From: Lentisphaerota bacterium | GTDB taxonomy: Bacteria; Verrucomicrobiota; Lentisphaeria; Victivallales; Victivallaceae | DNA: 64,000 nt | Reading direction: 5' to 3' | Assembly (NCBI GenBank): GCA_015061575.1 | Contig: SUWF01000004.1 | Span: 1 to 64,000, forward strand | Part shown: positions 7,249 to 14,687 of the stretch, piece after piece | Position numbering within the stretch: position 1 is the stretch's first letter | Layout of the letters: each line of letters starts with the position of its first letter | The notes under the pieces: generated by a model | The model's database searches: none | Told to the model about the DNA's origin: nothing | The model's input: the letters and a program-made list of their open reading frames with translations, nothing else | Program-made: the position numbers and the translations under genes

Positions 7249-10046
7249 AAAAGATATTATTCATCATTCCTCTGTTGTTCAGCGTATTGCTGCCCGTTAC
7301 AATCGCTGCAGACCGTTTTGAAGTCATCGCCCTGAGCGGGCCGGCCACTGCAGCTCCCGGCGAAAAAATCACCGTCAATATGACGATTAAAGTTCTGGAT
7401 GTGGATTCTCCGGTCTATTTACGTCCGGCGGCGCAATACAGTTTCCCGGCCGACAATCTGGCCAAAAATCTGCCCGCAACGCAGATGACCCCGTGGAAAA
7501 TTGAGAAATTCAAAGTTGGCGATACGCTCAAACTCGCCGCCACTTTTACACTGCCTGAAAAATTGACCGATGGCACCACCGGGTCGCTGCGTTTTATGAT
7601 CTACCGCTCTAACAATCGCAGCTATGCCAGATTGGAAAAACGTCCGCCGATATACTCCTTTAAGATCGCCGCACCGCAGGCAGCCAAACTGATTTTGCCC
7701 AAATCAGCAGCGCTCCCGGTGGCGGTATTGCCCCCCTGCCCCAACGTTCCGATCATCGACGGCGACGCCGGCGATGCAGCGTGGCGCAATGCGGTGACTT
7801 TGCCGCTGGAATACAATTCGCAATCCGGCAAAAAATTAACCGTTCCGGCACAAATCAAACTGTTGACTGATTATAAAAAACTTTATCTGCTTTTGATTTC
7901 GCCGGAAAAAATCGATCCGGCAACCATTGAACGCTTCAACCACCGCGATGGATCGCTGTGGAAAAATGATGGTTTGGAATGTATTATTGCCCCCGACCAA
8001 AGCAACAACGATTATCTGCAGTTTATGAGCGATTTGGCCGATCAGCAATACGACGGATTCAATGCCGATACTGCCGGATTCAATCCTCCGTGGCAGAGCC
8101 GGGCAAAAATCAGTGATCAAAACTGGATCATCGAAGCCACGATCCCGCTTTCAGCCGTCAGCGACAAACCCGTGACCGATGGCACCGTATGGCGGATCAA
8201 CTTTTTCCGGAACGGCAAAAAATACAATGCCGCCTGGAATCCTACGCTGGGCAGTCACAGTACACTCAAACGCTTTGGGCTGCTGGTTTTCGGCTCCATG
8301 CAGCAGGCCCTGCAGCAGCGCTGTCAGGTATTTGAACAAGTTAAAGATGCAAAATCGCCGGAAATGAAAAAACTTTTGCAGCAGGCCGCCGCCATCCCCA
8401 CTGCGGATAACGCCGCCGATGCCGGAAAATTTATCGCCGCATTGGATCTGGTCGATACTTTGAGCGAAAAACTCCGCAGTCTGCAATTTGCCGAACGCTT
8501 TTCCGCCAGCGGTTCGCCACTGGTCGTGCAGTACGCAGATCCTTACGCTCCCGGCGTACCTAAAGCTGGCAATGCAGCTTTTGCCGGCGAACTGAAAGCA
8601 GATTTTTACCGCTCCGAAGTCCGGGATTTTGCCGTGAATCTGACCAACACCGGCTGGGAAACACTCACGGTACGCTGCGGATTGTTTGCGCCACCCAGTG
8701 GCAAATTCCAATACAACAGCCGCACAATTGACTATCTTTATACCAATTTGCCCAAATTTCAAACAGAATTTTTCACCGTGGCCAAAGCCTCCGCCTTTGA
8801 CGGAACGGCCGTCGGCGATGTGCTGGCGCCCAATCCTGCCGGAGTATTTACCATTGCTCCCGGTATGACGCAGCAGCTTTATATCAGCGTCCAGGCTCCC
8901 GATGAAGCGCTGAAATCCACCGGGGTGCTGCTGATAGATTCGATCGACGGTCACAAATTTCCCAGCGTGATGCTGCCGGTTGACTTTACCGTGGTCAACA
9001 GCGAACCGGCTTCAGAGCTGCGCCCCTTTGCTTTTGGCTGGGATTACATGCACGAACCGATTATTGCCGACCGGCCGGAATACACCAAAAAACATTACGC
9101 CATGCTCAAAAAATATGGTTTTAATGCCACGCTCATCAGTAATCTGCGCCACCTGCCCCGCCCCCGGGCAACCGCCGATGGCCGGATCCCGGAACAGCTG
9201 GATTTTTCGCGGCTGCGCAAGCAGCTGGAGTTGATCGGCAAATTTGATTATTACTATCTGGATATAGCCATCTGGAATCAAAAATTGCAGAATCGGGAAC
9301 TGTTCAATCTGGACTTTTATCATCCAGCTTACGGCAAAGCATTCAAAAGCTGGCTCAAACTGATTTTGGCTGAGCTGGCGCAGCACGGCATAAACAGCTC
9401 CAATCTGCTGCTCTGCCCCATTGACGAAGCTGCTGATAAACGGGCCGAAATAATCGCCGCCTGGATCAAAGAGGTTGATCCCGCCCTCAAAGTTATTATC
9501 GACAGCTCCACAGATAACATGCAGCAGCTCGCCAGCCTCGATAAATATGTGGATGTGTGGATGCCGCACATGCGTACCCTGCCGCAGGAGGCGTTGAACG
9601 AGTTTCATAACTACATAAAAGATCAAAACAAAACCCGCTTTGCCTATTACTACAGTGCCGGCGGCGAAGAAAAGATCAAATCGCCTTATGCAGATTATAT
9701 TCTGAATTTTTACCGGCTTTATGCCAAAGGCTTCTCCGGGCTGGGGTTCTGGGCAGCCGGGCAGTATTACGGCGACCCCTGGTACCGCAAAGCCTATCCA
9801 GGCGTGTATGATACGTCGTTGATCTATCCTGCGCTCAACGGTCCGATCCCCTCCCGGCGGCTGGCGGCCTGGCGGCGGGGCGTGCAGGATCTCTGGCTGA
9901 TGCGTTCAGCAGAAGCCAAACTGCAGAACGATGCCGCAGCCATTGCAGAACTGCGCAAAGCAGCGGCCGCAGCGGCCAGTTTCCCCGGCGATCCCGCCCG
10001 GGCAGATGAACTGCGGAAATATTGCCGCAAATTATTGGAAAAATAA
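7245..10046 (+). CDS. Large secreted CBM9-like / DUF4091 glycoside-hydrolase-like protein
   Basis: 933 residues with a Sec signal peptide. Order of parts: residues 22-145 the same domain as in the 5051 protein; about 165-350 a CBM9/DOMON-like carbohydrate-binding domain (PIIDGDAGDAAWRNA, then a strand ending IIEATIPLSAV); a linker helix region; about 420-590 a beta-rich domain; and 600-930 a TIM-barrel-like region ending in GPIPSRRLAAWRRGVQDLW, the signature of DUF4091, found in GH123-like proteins. Catalytic residues were not assigned. It is coupled to the previous gene by a 4-bp overlap. Likely role: binding and cleaving an extracellular glycan. Confidence 0.75.
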   Translation: MKKILFIIPLLFSVLLPVTIAADRFEVIALSGPATAAPGEKITVNMTIKVLDVDSPVYLRPAAQYSFPADNLAKNLPATQMTPWKIEKFKVGDTLKLAATFTLPEKLTDGTTGSLRFMIYRSNNRSYARLEKRPPIYSFKIAAPQAAKLILPKSAALPVAVLPPCPNVPIIDGDAGDAAWRNAVTLPLEYNSQSGKKLTVPAQIKLLTDYKKLYLLLISPEKIDPATIERFNHRDGSLWKNDGLECIIAPDQSNNDYLQFMSDLADQQYDGFNADTAGFNPPWQSRAKISDQNWIIEATIPLSAVSDKPVTDGTVWRINFFRNGKKYNAAWNPTLGSHSTLKRFGLLVFGSMQQALQQRCQVFEQVKDAKSPEMKKLLQQAAAIPTADNAADAGKFIAALDLVDTLSEKLRSLQFAERFSASGSPLVVQYADPYAPGVPKAGNAAFAGELKADFYRSEVRDFAVNLTNTGWETLTVRCGLFAPPSGKFQYNSRTIDYLYTNLPKFQTEFFTVAKASAFDGTAVGDVLAPNPAGVFTIAPGMTQQLYISVQAPDEALKSTGVLLIDSIDGHKFPSVMLPVDFTVVNSEPASELRPFAFGWDYMHEPIIADRPEYTKKHYAMLKKYGFNATLISNLRHLPRPRATADGRIPEQLDFSRLRKQLELIGKFDYYYLDIAIWNQKLQNRELFNLDFYHPAYGKAFKSWLKLILAELAQHGINSSNLLLCPIDEAADKRAEIIAAWIKEVDPALKVIIDSSTDNMQQLASLDKYVDVWMPHMRTLPQEALNEFHNYIKDQNKTRFAYYYSAGGEEKIKSPYADYILNFYRLYAKGFSGLGFWAAGQYYGDPWYRKAYPGVYDTSLIYPALNGPIPSRRLAAWRRGVQDLWLMRSAEAKLQNDAAAIAELRKAAAAAASFPGDPARADELRKYCRKLLEK

Positions 10047-10075
10047 TATAACGATTTACCCATTAAGGAAGTATT

Positions 10076-11248
10076 ATGGAAAAAACAGTAAAAATCGGAG
10101 TCATCGGAGCCGGCAACATGGGGCTTTCGCATGTTTACAGCGCCGATGAACTTGCCAATACCACTATAAATGCAGTTTGCGATATTGCGCAAGACAAACG
10201 TGACCGGATAAAACCGGAGATACGGGAAAAGATCGCCATTTTCAGCGACAGCAAAGAGTTTTTTGCCAACGCCGACGTTGATGCGGTGATTATTGCCACT
10301 CCGCACTATTACCATGTGCCGCTGGCCATCGAAGCGCTCCAACACGGCAAACACGTTCTGGTCGAAAAGCCCATTTCGGTCGATAAAAAATCCGCTATGG
10401 AGCTGCTTGCTGAAGCAGAAAAACATCCCCGGCTTGTAAAAAGCCTGATGCTTAACCAGCGCACCATACCCATGCACATAAAAATCAAAAAACTTATTGA
10501 TGACGGCAGTTTGGGGCAGCTCAAGCGGATCAACTGGATAGTAACGGACTGGTACCGGACTCAGTATTATTATGATTCAGGTGATTGGCGGGCCAGCTGG
10601 CGTGGCGAAGGCGGCGGAGTATTGCTCAACCAGTGCCCGCATCAGCTGGATCTGCTGCAATGGTTTGCCGGAATGCCCAAAAAGATCCACGCCTTCGGCA
10701 GTCTGGGCAAACATCACAATATAGAAGTGGAAGACGAAATCAGTGCGATCATGGAATTTGAATCCGGTGCTTCCGGTGTATTCATAGCCAGCACCGGCGA
10801 AGCTCCCGGCACCAACCGTTTGGAGATCGTCGGCACCAACGGCAAAGTGGTTTACGAAGACAGCATAATAAAATTTTATCGCAACGAAACTCCGGACGAT
10901 GAATACAGCCGTACTGCCACGACCGGCTTCAGCAAACCGGATCTGTGGGATATAACCATACCCTGCACGCTGCCGCCGAATTTCAGCCAGCATCAGAATA
11001 TTATCCGCAATTTTGCCGATGTGATTTTAAACGGCGGAGAACTGGTCGCCCCGCTGGAAGATGGCATCCGCAGTTTGGAAATCGGCAATGCCATGTTGTT
11101 TTCCGCCCTGACCGGCGAAACCGTAAATTTGCCGATGGACGCCCAGCGTTACAGCGATATGCTTGCAGAGCTGGTAAAAAACTCCCGTTATCAGAAAAAA
11201 GTTGTAACCGGAAGCGCCGATAACTCCTTCAGTCAATCATTTATCTGA
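10076..11248 (+). CDS. Gfo/Idh/MocA-family oxidoreductase
   Basis: 390 residues. The N-terminal Rossmann motif (IGVIGAGNMG, residues 6-15) binds NAD(P); VDAVIIATPHYYH and the catalytic-lysine motif HVLVEKPISVDK follow, as in Gfo/Idh/MocA dehydrogenases. The C-terminal alpha/beta domain contains the GGGVLLNQCPHQLDLLQW segment expected to place the substrate histidine. It is a cytoplasmic enzyme acting on a sugar, inositol or similar polyol; the exact substrate cannot be read from sequence. It is the last gene of the LacI operon, preceded by AAGGAAG and followed by a strong hairpin, and would process the sugar released by the secreted enzymes. Confidence 0.9.
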   Translation: MEKTVKIGVIGAGNMGLSHVYSADELANTTINAVCDIAQDKRDRIKPEIREKIAIFSDSKEFFANADVDAVIIATPHYYHVPLAIEALQHGKHVLVEKPISVDKKSAMELLAEAEKHPRLVKSLMLNQRTIPMHIKIKKLIDDGSLGQLKRINWIVTDWYRTQYYYDSGDWRASWRGEGGGVLLNQCPHQLDLLQWFAGMPKKIHAFGSLGKHHNIEVEDEISAIMEFESGASGVFIASTGEAPGTNRLEIVGTNGKVVYEDSIIKFYRNETPDDEYSRTATTGFSKPDLWDITIPCTLPPNFSQHQNIIRNFADVILNGGELVAPLEDGIRSLEIGNAMLFSALTGETVNLPMDAQRYSDMLAELVKNSRYQKKVVTGSADNSFSQSFI

Positions 11249-11263
11249 TAATTAATAAATTCA

Positions 11264-11304
11264 AATCGCCGCCGCAGATCCAGAAAACCTCTGCGGCGGC
11301 GATT
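11264..11304 (+). terminator. Intrinsic-terminator-like hairpin ending the LacI operon
   Basis: AATCGCCGCCGCAG (11264-11277) pairs perfectly with CTGCGGCGGCGATT (11291-11304), a 14-bp GC-rich stem with a 13-base loop. Only a short ATTTG follows, so it may be a weak terminator or a bidirectional barrier. Confidence 0.7.
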
Positions 11305-11361
11305 ATTTGCATAAGTTCGCGCGGTTGGCGAGTAAAAGCGAAGATTTTTATACAATAAAAT

Positions 11362-11389
11362 TTGCAAAAAGTAAAATTTGTGATATATT
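11362..11389 (+). promoter_or_regulatory. Promoter of tRNA-Pro
   Basis: TTGCAA (11362-11367), 16 bases and TATATT (11384-11389) lie 12 bases before the tRNA 5' end. Confidence 0.55.
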
Positions 11390-11400
11390 TATAAAACGAT

Positions 11401-11479
11401 CGGGATATAGCGCAGCTTGGTTTAGCGCGTTTGACTGGGGGTCAAAAGGTCGAGAGTTCGAATCTCTCTATCCCGACCA
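11401..11479 (+). tRNA. tRNA-Pro (anticodon GGG)
   Basis: Full cloverleaf by hand: acceptor CGGGATA/TATCCCG, D-stem GCGC/GCGC with loop containing GG, anticodon stem TTTGA/TCAAA with loop CTGGGGG (anticodon GGG), variable AGGTC, T-stem GAGAG/CTCTC with loop TTCGAAT, discriminator A and an encoded CCA. The first base C1 fits tRNA-Pro. A run of nine T starts directly after CCA and, with the acceptor/T-arm stem, may end transcription. Confidence 0.95.
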
Positions 11480-11481
11480 TT

Positions 11482-11511
11482 TTTTTTTGCCTTGATTCCA
11501 AGGCAAAAAAA
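11482..11511. repeat. 13-bp inverted repeat with T-rich 5' arm
   Basis: TTTTTTTGCCTTG (11482-11494) and CAAGGCAAAAAAA (11499-11511) are perfectly complementary around the loop ATTC. Because the T-run is on the 5' arm and the A-run on the 3' arm, it is the reverse of a normal terminator on both strands. It sits between the tRNA and the hairpin array and may mark the edge of the inserted element. Confidence 0.7.
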
Positions 11512-11512
11512 C

Positions 11513-11678
11513 ATGAAGCCTGAAAAGGCTTCGCTTCATGGCTCGACAGAGCCGCTTCATACGGCGCAGCCGTGCTTCATGCACCGCAGGTGCGCTTCAT
11601 ATATTCGCCTTTTCAGATGAAGCAGCTCCATTTCATTCCGCTATGAAGCATTTTCCGTTATCACTCCAAATATGAAGC
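11513..11678. repeat. ATGAAGC/GCTTCAT hairpin array
   Basis: Eight copies of one 7-mer occur in 166 bases: ATGAAGC at 11513, 11617, 11643 and 11672, and its complement GCTTCAT at 11533, 11554, 11574 and 11594. Between the GCTTCAT copies lie three perfect 5-bp hairpins: GGCTC/GAGCC (11540-11553), ACGGC/GCCGT (11561-11573) and GCACC/GGTGC (11581-11593). A long-range 10-bp stem, CTGAAAAGGC (11520-11529) with GCCTTTTCAG (11607-11616), encloses all three, giving a cloverleaf-like fold. It lies immediately upstream of the four-helix-bundle gene. I know no named element with exactly this structure. Confidence 0.8.
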
Positions 11679-11727
11679 ATTCGCTTCGCTCATATGATGA
11701 GAAAATGAAAAATGAGAGTTCATCCGT

Positions 11728-11756
11728 TTGTAATACAACAATATCCGTGTTATATT
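11728..11756 (+). promoter_or_regulatory. Promoter of the four-helix-bundle gene
   Basis: TTGTAA (11728-11733), 17 bases and TATATT (11751-11756), 25 bases before the start codon, with AAGGAA as ribosome-binding site between them. Confidence 0.6.
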
Positions 11757-11781
11757 ATCATCAGATAAGGAATAACTCATC

Positions 11782-12144
11782 ATGGAAAAATCTTCAAATA
11801 AACTTGTTAATCTCTCAGTTGCTTTCGCTGTAGAAATATTAAATCTGGTAAAATTTCTCAAAAGTCAGCACGAAACAATTATCTGCAACCAGATCGGCAG
11901 AGCCGGAACCAGTATCGGTGCAAATATCCACGAAGCCCAATATGCCCATGGGAAAGCAGATTTTGTTTCCAAACTTCAAATTGCCTTGAAAGAAGCGAAC
12001 GAAACCAGTTACTGGCTTTTGCTGTTGAACAAAACAAACATTATTCCCAATGCTGAATATGAACGGCTGGAAAATCTTTGCCGGGAAATCAGAATAACCT
12101 TGATTGCATCTATAAAAACAGCGAAAGGCATGGAAAATCGATAA
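11782..12144 (+). CDS. Four-helix-bundle protein, 23S rRNA IVP (S23) family
   Basis: 120 residues with the family signature: an amphipathic first helix (VNLSVAFAVEILNLVKFL), then QIGRAGTSIGANIHEAQYA in helix two, KLQIALKEANETSYWLLLL in helix three and a final helix. Members were first seen as ORFs in the intervening sequences of 23S rRNA genes, and distant relatives serve as Avd in diversity-generating retroelements. Most free-standing copies have no known role; binding nucleic acid is a plausible one. Here no rRNA or reverse transcriptase is near. It sits directly behind the hairpin array, with its own promoter, in an AT-rich island. Confidence 0.9.
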   Translation: MEKSSNKLVNLSVAFAVEILNLVKFLKSQHETIICNQIGRAGTSIGANIHEAQYAHGKADFVSKLQIALKEANETSYWLLLLNKTNIIPNAEYERLENLCREIRITLIASIKTAKGMENR

Positions 12145-12145
12145 A

Positions 12146-12298
12146 ATGTTTTTTCCCGGTTTACTTTTCGGCGTAATCGCTTATTTTTTATCATTCCGAT
12201 TAAAATGGTACTGGCGATTACTTGTTGCAATATCAATGGATGTAATTACAAGTATTGCGATTTACTATTTTGCCAATAATTTTATCAGAGATTTATAA
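12146..12298 (+). CDS. Tiny two-helix membrane protein (50 residues)
   Basis: An ATG one base after the stop of the four-helix-bundle gene opens a 50-codon frame. The product has two hydrophobic stretches (LLFGVIAYFLSF and ISMDVITSIAIYYFA) separated by a basic turn (RLKWYWR), as expected for a membrane hairpin. No clear Shine-Dalgarno is present, so translation would depend on coupling. I know no family for it. It could be a chance frame, but the spacing and the hydrophobic pattern favour a real partner of the upstream gene. Confidence 0.45.
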   Translation: MFFPGLLFGVIAYFLSFRLKWYWRLLVAISMDVITSIAIYYFANNFIRDL

Positions 12299-12492
12299 AA
12301 GTCGCTGGTGCAACTATTTTTCGGGGCATTTTGCGTTTGTTTCGGAGAAAAAGTCCTTTTGATTGAACAGAAAAGTATTCTCTGCTGCATAAAAAGTTAA
12401 AAACAGAGATATTTTCGTGAGTTAATGAAACGAGACCATGATTTATTAGCTTGCAACCATTTGAGCTTGGGAGAATTTTCCGATTTAAGCAA

Positions 12493-12508
12493 AAATGGTC
12501 GACCATTT
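12493..12508. repeat. Perfect 16-bp palindrome
   Basis: AAATGGTCGACCATTT reads the same on both strands. It lies 10 bases before a terminator hairpin. It could be a binding site for a dimeric protein or a trace of a recombination site; no nearby gene identifies a partner. Confidence 0.6.
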
Positions 12509-12517
12509 GCAGTGTAT

Positions 12518-12564
12518 ACGGAATTTCAGACACGACTTTTAGTCCTGCTGAAATTCCGTTTTTT
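12518..12564 (+). terminator. Intrinsic terminator
   Basis: ACGGAATTTCAG (12518-12529) pairs with CTGAAATTCCGT (12548-12559), a 12-bp perfect stem followed by a T-run. An inner GACT/AGTC stem lengthens the hairpin. It would end transcription from the four-helix-bundle island. Confidence 0.75.
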
Positions 12565-12688
12565 ATTTTTCCAGCAAAAGGCAGTCGGAAAAATCCGTAT
12601 AAGGATGCAACGGTCGGCTTGTTTTGAGTTTTCAGAAAAAATCAGATTTTCTGCTGTTGTAAGATAGTTTCCGGATCATCAGAAATTT

Positions 12689-12840
12689 TTATATCTCGGT
12701 AACTCCGAAACTGCGCTCAAAATCATTTGGAGATAGATTGTGCAGTTTGTGATGTGGACGCATATTATAATGATTTGCACCACGATCATCAACACGGAGC
12801 AGCTCTATACAGACCGCTTTCTGAGATAAAAAGTATTATT
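12689..12840 (-). pseudogene. C-terminal remnant of an IS3-like transposase
   Basis: Reading the minus strand to the stop at 12689-12691 gives an open tail containing NHYNMRPHHKLHNLSPNDFE, which matches the end of IS3-family integrase-core transposases (YN-x-RPH-x-x-L-x-x-L-x-P-x-x-F). No DDE residues or start are present; the upstream edge near 12840 is uncertain. It ends just beyond the last gene of the exopolysaccharide operon, so an insertion once landed here and decayed. The match rests on about 25 residues. Confidence 0.55.
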
Positions 12841-12852
12841 GGGCAAAAGCTG

Positions 12853-13782
12853 TCATTTTCTTCTTATGCCGTGGAGCAGCTGGTTGTGCGGCAGCAGGCG
12901 GCATCTTATATTCAGCTTGTGCGGCAGATGTATCTTTTTGCCGGCGATCGAGTTGACCAGTTCCTGCACCTGCGCTTTCTGCGGAGCGGCCAAGCGCAAA
13001 AAAGCATTGCGGATCTCGTGCGGATCGATCGGATTTTCCACCCAATATTCCACATTTTCCGCCACACTTACGGCGGTATCACCGGCGTAACGCACAGCAA
13101 ACTCCGGCAGCAGCGTATCCCGCCCGCCCAGATTGCGGGTGTTTACCACCGGGATGCCGCAAAGCGAGTATTCGCCGCAGGAGAACATCGCACCTTCCAC
13201 AGCGGACAACGCCAGACCGCAGGCGGCTTCGCCAATCTTTTTGCCGATCAAAAATGAGGGGACTTTCTGACTCCACACAGCATGGGGAAACTGCGCAATA
13301 GTTTGCGTAAAATAATCTTTCTCTTTTTCGCTGTAATTGCCGATCAAATGCAGATTTTTGACTGCTGCGGCCAGCTCGTGCCGTTTAAACGGCGTGATCC
13401 TGGCGATGTAAAGAGCGTCAAATTTGCGCTGGCCGTTCCGGGCAAGCGGATAACGCCGATAATCCAGAAAAGCATTATGGCTGGCCAGATAGACTTCGTT
13501 GAACTTTTTGATGATCTCCACCTCGCCGGGCGCATTGGCTAAAATAATGAATCTGGCTTCAGGAAAGGCGTTTTGGGCTTCAGTCAAACGTTGTTCCAAC
13601 TCAGCTGCTACCTCCGGCAATTCTGCCGACCAGCCCAGCTGCAAAAGCATGGTGAACTTTTCGCCCGGCGCCAGTGCCGACCGGAATGCCGGAAGATTCC
13701 GCAAAAAATCCATTTCAAACGCAGCAATGAGCTTGGGCGAATGATTTAATATGTAGGCAGGCAAATAATCAAAGAATTTCAT
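12853..13782 (-). CDS. Glycosyltransferase (GT4/GT1-like)
   Basis: 309 residues. The C-terminal half has a sugar-nucleotide-binding segment, EGAMFSCGEYSLCGIPVVNT followed by LGGRD, typical of a GT-B glycosyltransferase subfamily in which the usual E-x7-E is replaced by a CEY-LCG-P pattern. The middle (FDALYIARITPFKRHELA) resembles the start of the second Rossmann domain. I take the ATG at 13782, which overlaps the previous stop as ATGA, over a GTG five codons upstream. It is the last gene of the polysaccharide operon and probably adds one sugar on the cytoplasmic face. Confidence 0.75.
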   Translation of the reverse strand: MKFFDYLPAYILNHSPKLIAAFEMDFLRNLPAFRSALAPGEKFTMLLQLGWSAELPEVAAELEQRLTEAQNAFPEARFIILANAPGEVEIIKKFNEVYLASHNAFLDYRRYPLARNGQRKFDALYIARITPFKRHELAAAVKNLHLIGNYSEKEKDYFTQTIAQFPHAVWSQKVPSFLIGKKIGEAACGLALSAVEGAMFSCGEYSLCGIPVVNTRNLGGRDTLLPEFAVRYAGDTAVSVAENVEYWVENPIDPHEIRNAFLRLAAPQKAQVQELVNSIAGKKIHLPHKLNIRCRLLPHNQLLHGIRRK

Positions 13783-14687
13783 TGTAAACTTTTCCACTCC
13801 CGGAATTTGATCAATTTTTCGGTACGATTGCGTGCGTTGGCAGCGATGTTGCCGGCAAAAATCGAAATGCAGTTACTGGTGAATTTCCCGTCTGCCACAT
13901 GCAGCAGCGGCAGCGGGCAATTGATTTTCAGCACGCCCAAAGCCGGATCGATGACCGCCCCGCAAAAGTTTTTGACCTCAACTTTGCGCCAGAAAATATT
14001 TTTGTGTTCCGGCATGTAAAACACCGCCTGAATATTTTCCTGGCGGGAGGCCGCCTGACTGCCCAGCTGCCAATTCAGCGGATTGATATTGTAGACATTT
14101 TCGGGCTGCGGCGGCATTTTTTCATTATTTATACAGCTGGTCCAAGTTACGATCACACCGTAATCATCGGCCCCCGCAGCGGCTTTCAAATCATCCCAAT
14201 AAAAATCGTCGGCGATCTGCTCAGCGGTCTTGGGCTGCATATCCGGCAAATAAGCGGCGATAAAGCCGTTTTCGACCGTAAGACCATCGACTTCCTGCAT
14301 GGCACTGTAGAGCAGATCCGCTGCTTTACCTTCAGCCAGCAGCACAAACGGGTGCCCATCTTTATGGAAATTTTCCAGATAATATTCCAAAGCAGCAGTG
14401 ACATTTTCCACATCCAACTGCTGGATCTCCGGCGCAAAAACCCTCACTCCCCGGCCAAAAATATCGTTGGTGTGCGTTTTGGTCCAGTTGAATTGAATAT
14501 CATGCGTATCGCCGTAACCGCTGGGGGCTTTGCCGATATAAAACAAATCGAATTTTGAGTAATACTGCGGGATGTCATTTTCCCGGATCAGCCAGTTGTT
14601 GCCATACTCAAAAGGCGATGGAGCGGCACACCCTGCCAGCATAAACACCGCCGCAGCGGCAAGACAAAAATTGATGATTTTTTTCAT
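13779..14687 (-). CDS. Lipoprotein of unknown function, possibly DUF3089-like
   Basis: 302 residues. The N-terminus is a lipoprotein signal ending in the lipobox LAGCA. The mature part starts WLIRENDIPQYYSKFDLFYI, faintly like the DUF3089 alpha/beta-hydrolase-like family, but the nucleophile motif is not obvious to me. The ATG at 14687 is chosen because a perfect GGAGG lies 7-11 bases before it and it overlaps the previous stop as ATGA; the upstream in-frame ATG contains that ribosome-binding site. An enzyme acting on the polymer, such as a deacylase or an attachment factor, is possible but unproven. Confidence 0.55.
   Translation of the reverse strand: MKKIINFCLAAAAVFMLAGCAAPSPFEYGNNWLIRENDIPQYYSKFDLFYIGKAPSGYGDTHDIQFNWTKTHTNDIFGRGVRVFAPEIQQLDVENVTAALEYYLENFHKDGHPFVLLAEGKAADLLYSAMQEVDGLTVENGFIAAYLPDMQPKTAEQIADDFYWDDLKAAAGADDYGVIVTWTSCINNEKMPPQPENVYNINPLNWQLGSQAASRQENIQAVFYMPEHKNIFWRKVEVKNFCGAVIDPALGVLKINCPLPLLHVADGKFTSNCISIFAGNIAANARNRTEKLIKFREWKSLQ

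Larger units (their letters stand above)
12299..12852. other. AT-rich intergenic stretch with mobile-element debris
   Basis: 554 bases without an intact gene. It holds a 16-bp palindrome (12493-12508), an intrinsic terminator (12518-12564) and the decayed C-terminal end of an IS3-like transposase (12689-12840, minus). A minus-strand frame over 12285-12533 shows no family features and is not called. Base composition is visibly more AT-rich than the flanking operons. Confidence 0.6.

Noticed and set aside
11307-11495. 62-codon frame across the tRNA
   Set aside because: It covers the whole tRNA-Pro gene and is a by-product of its sequence.
11482-11511. Intrinsic terminator after tRNA-Pro
   Set aside because: The T-run is on the 5' side of the stem and A-run on the 3' side, on both strands, so it lacks the U-tract after the hairpin; kept only as an inverted repeat.
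12285-12533. 82-codon minus-strand frame in the AT-rich island
   Set aside because: No ribosome-binding site or family motif, and it crosses the terminator and palindrome.
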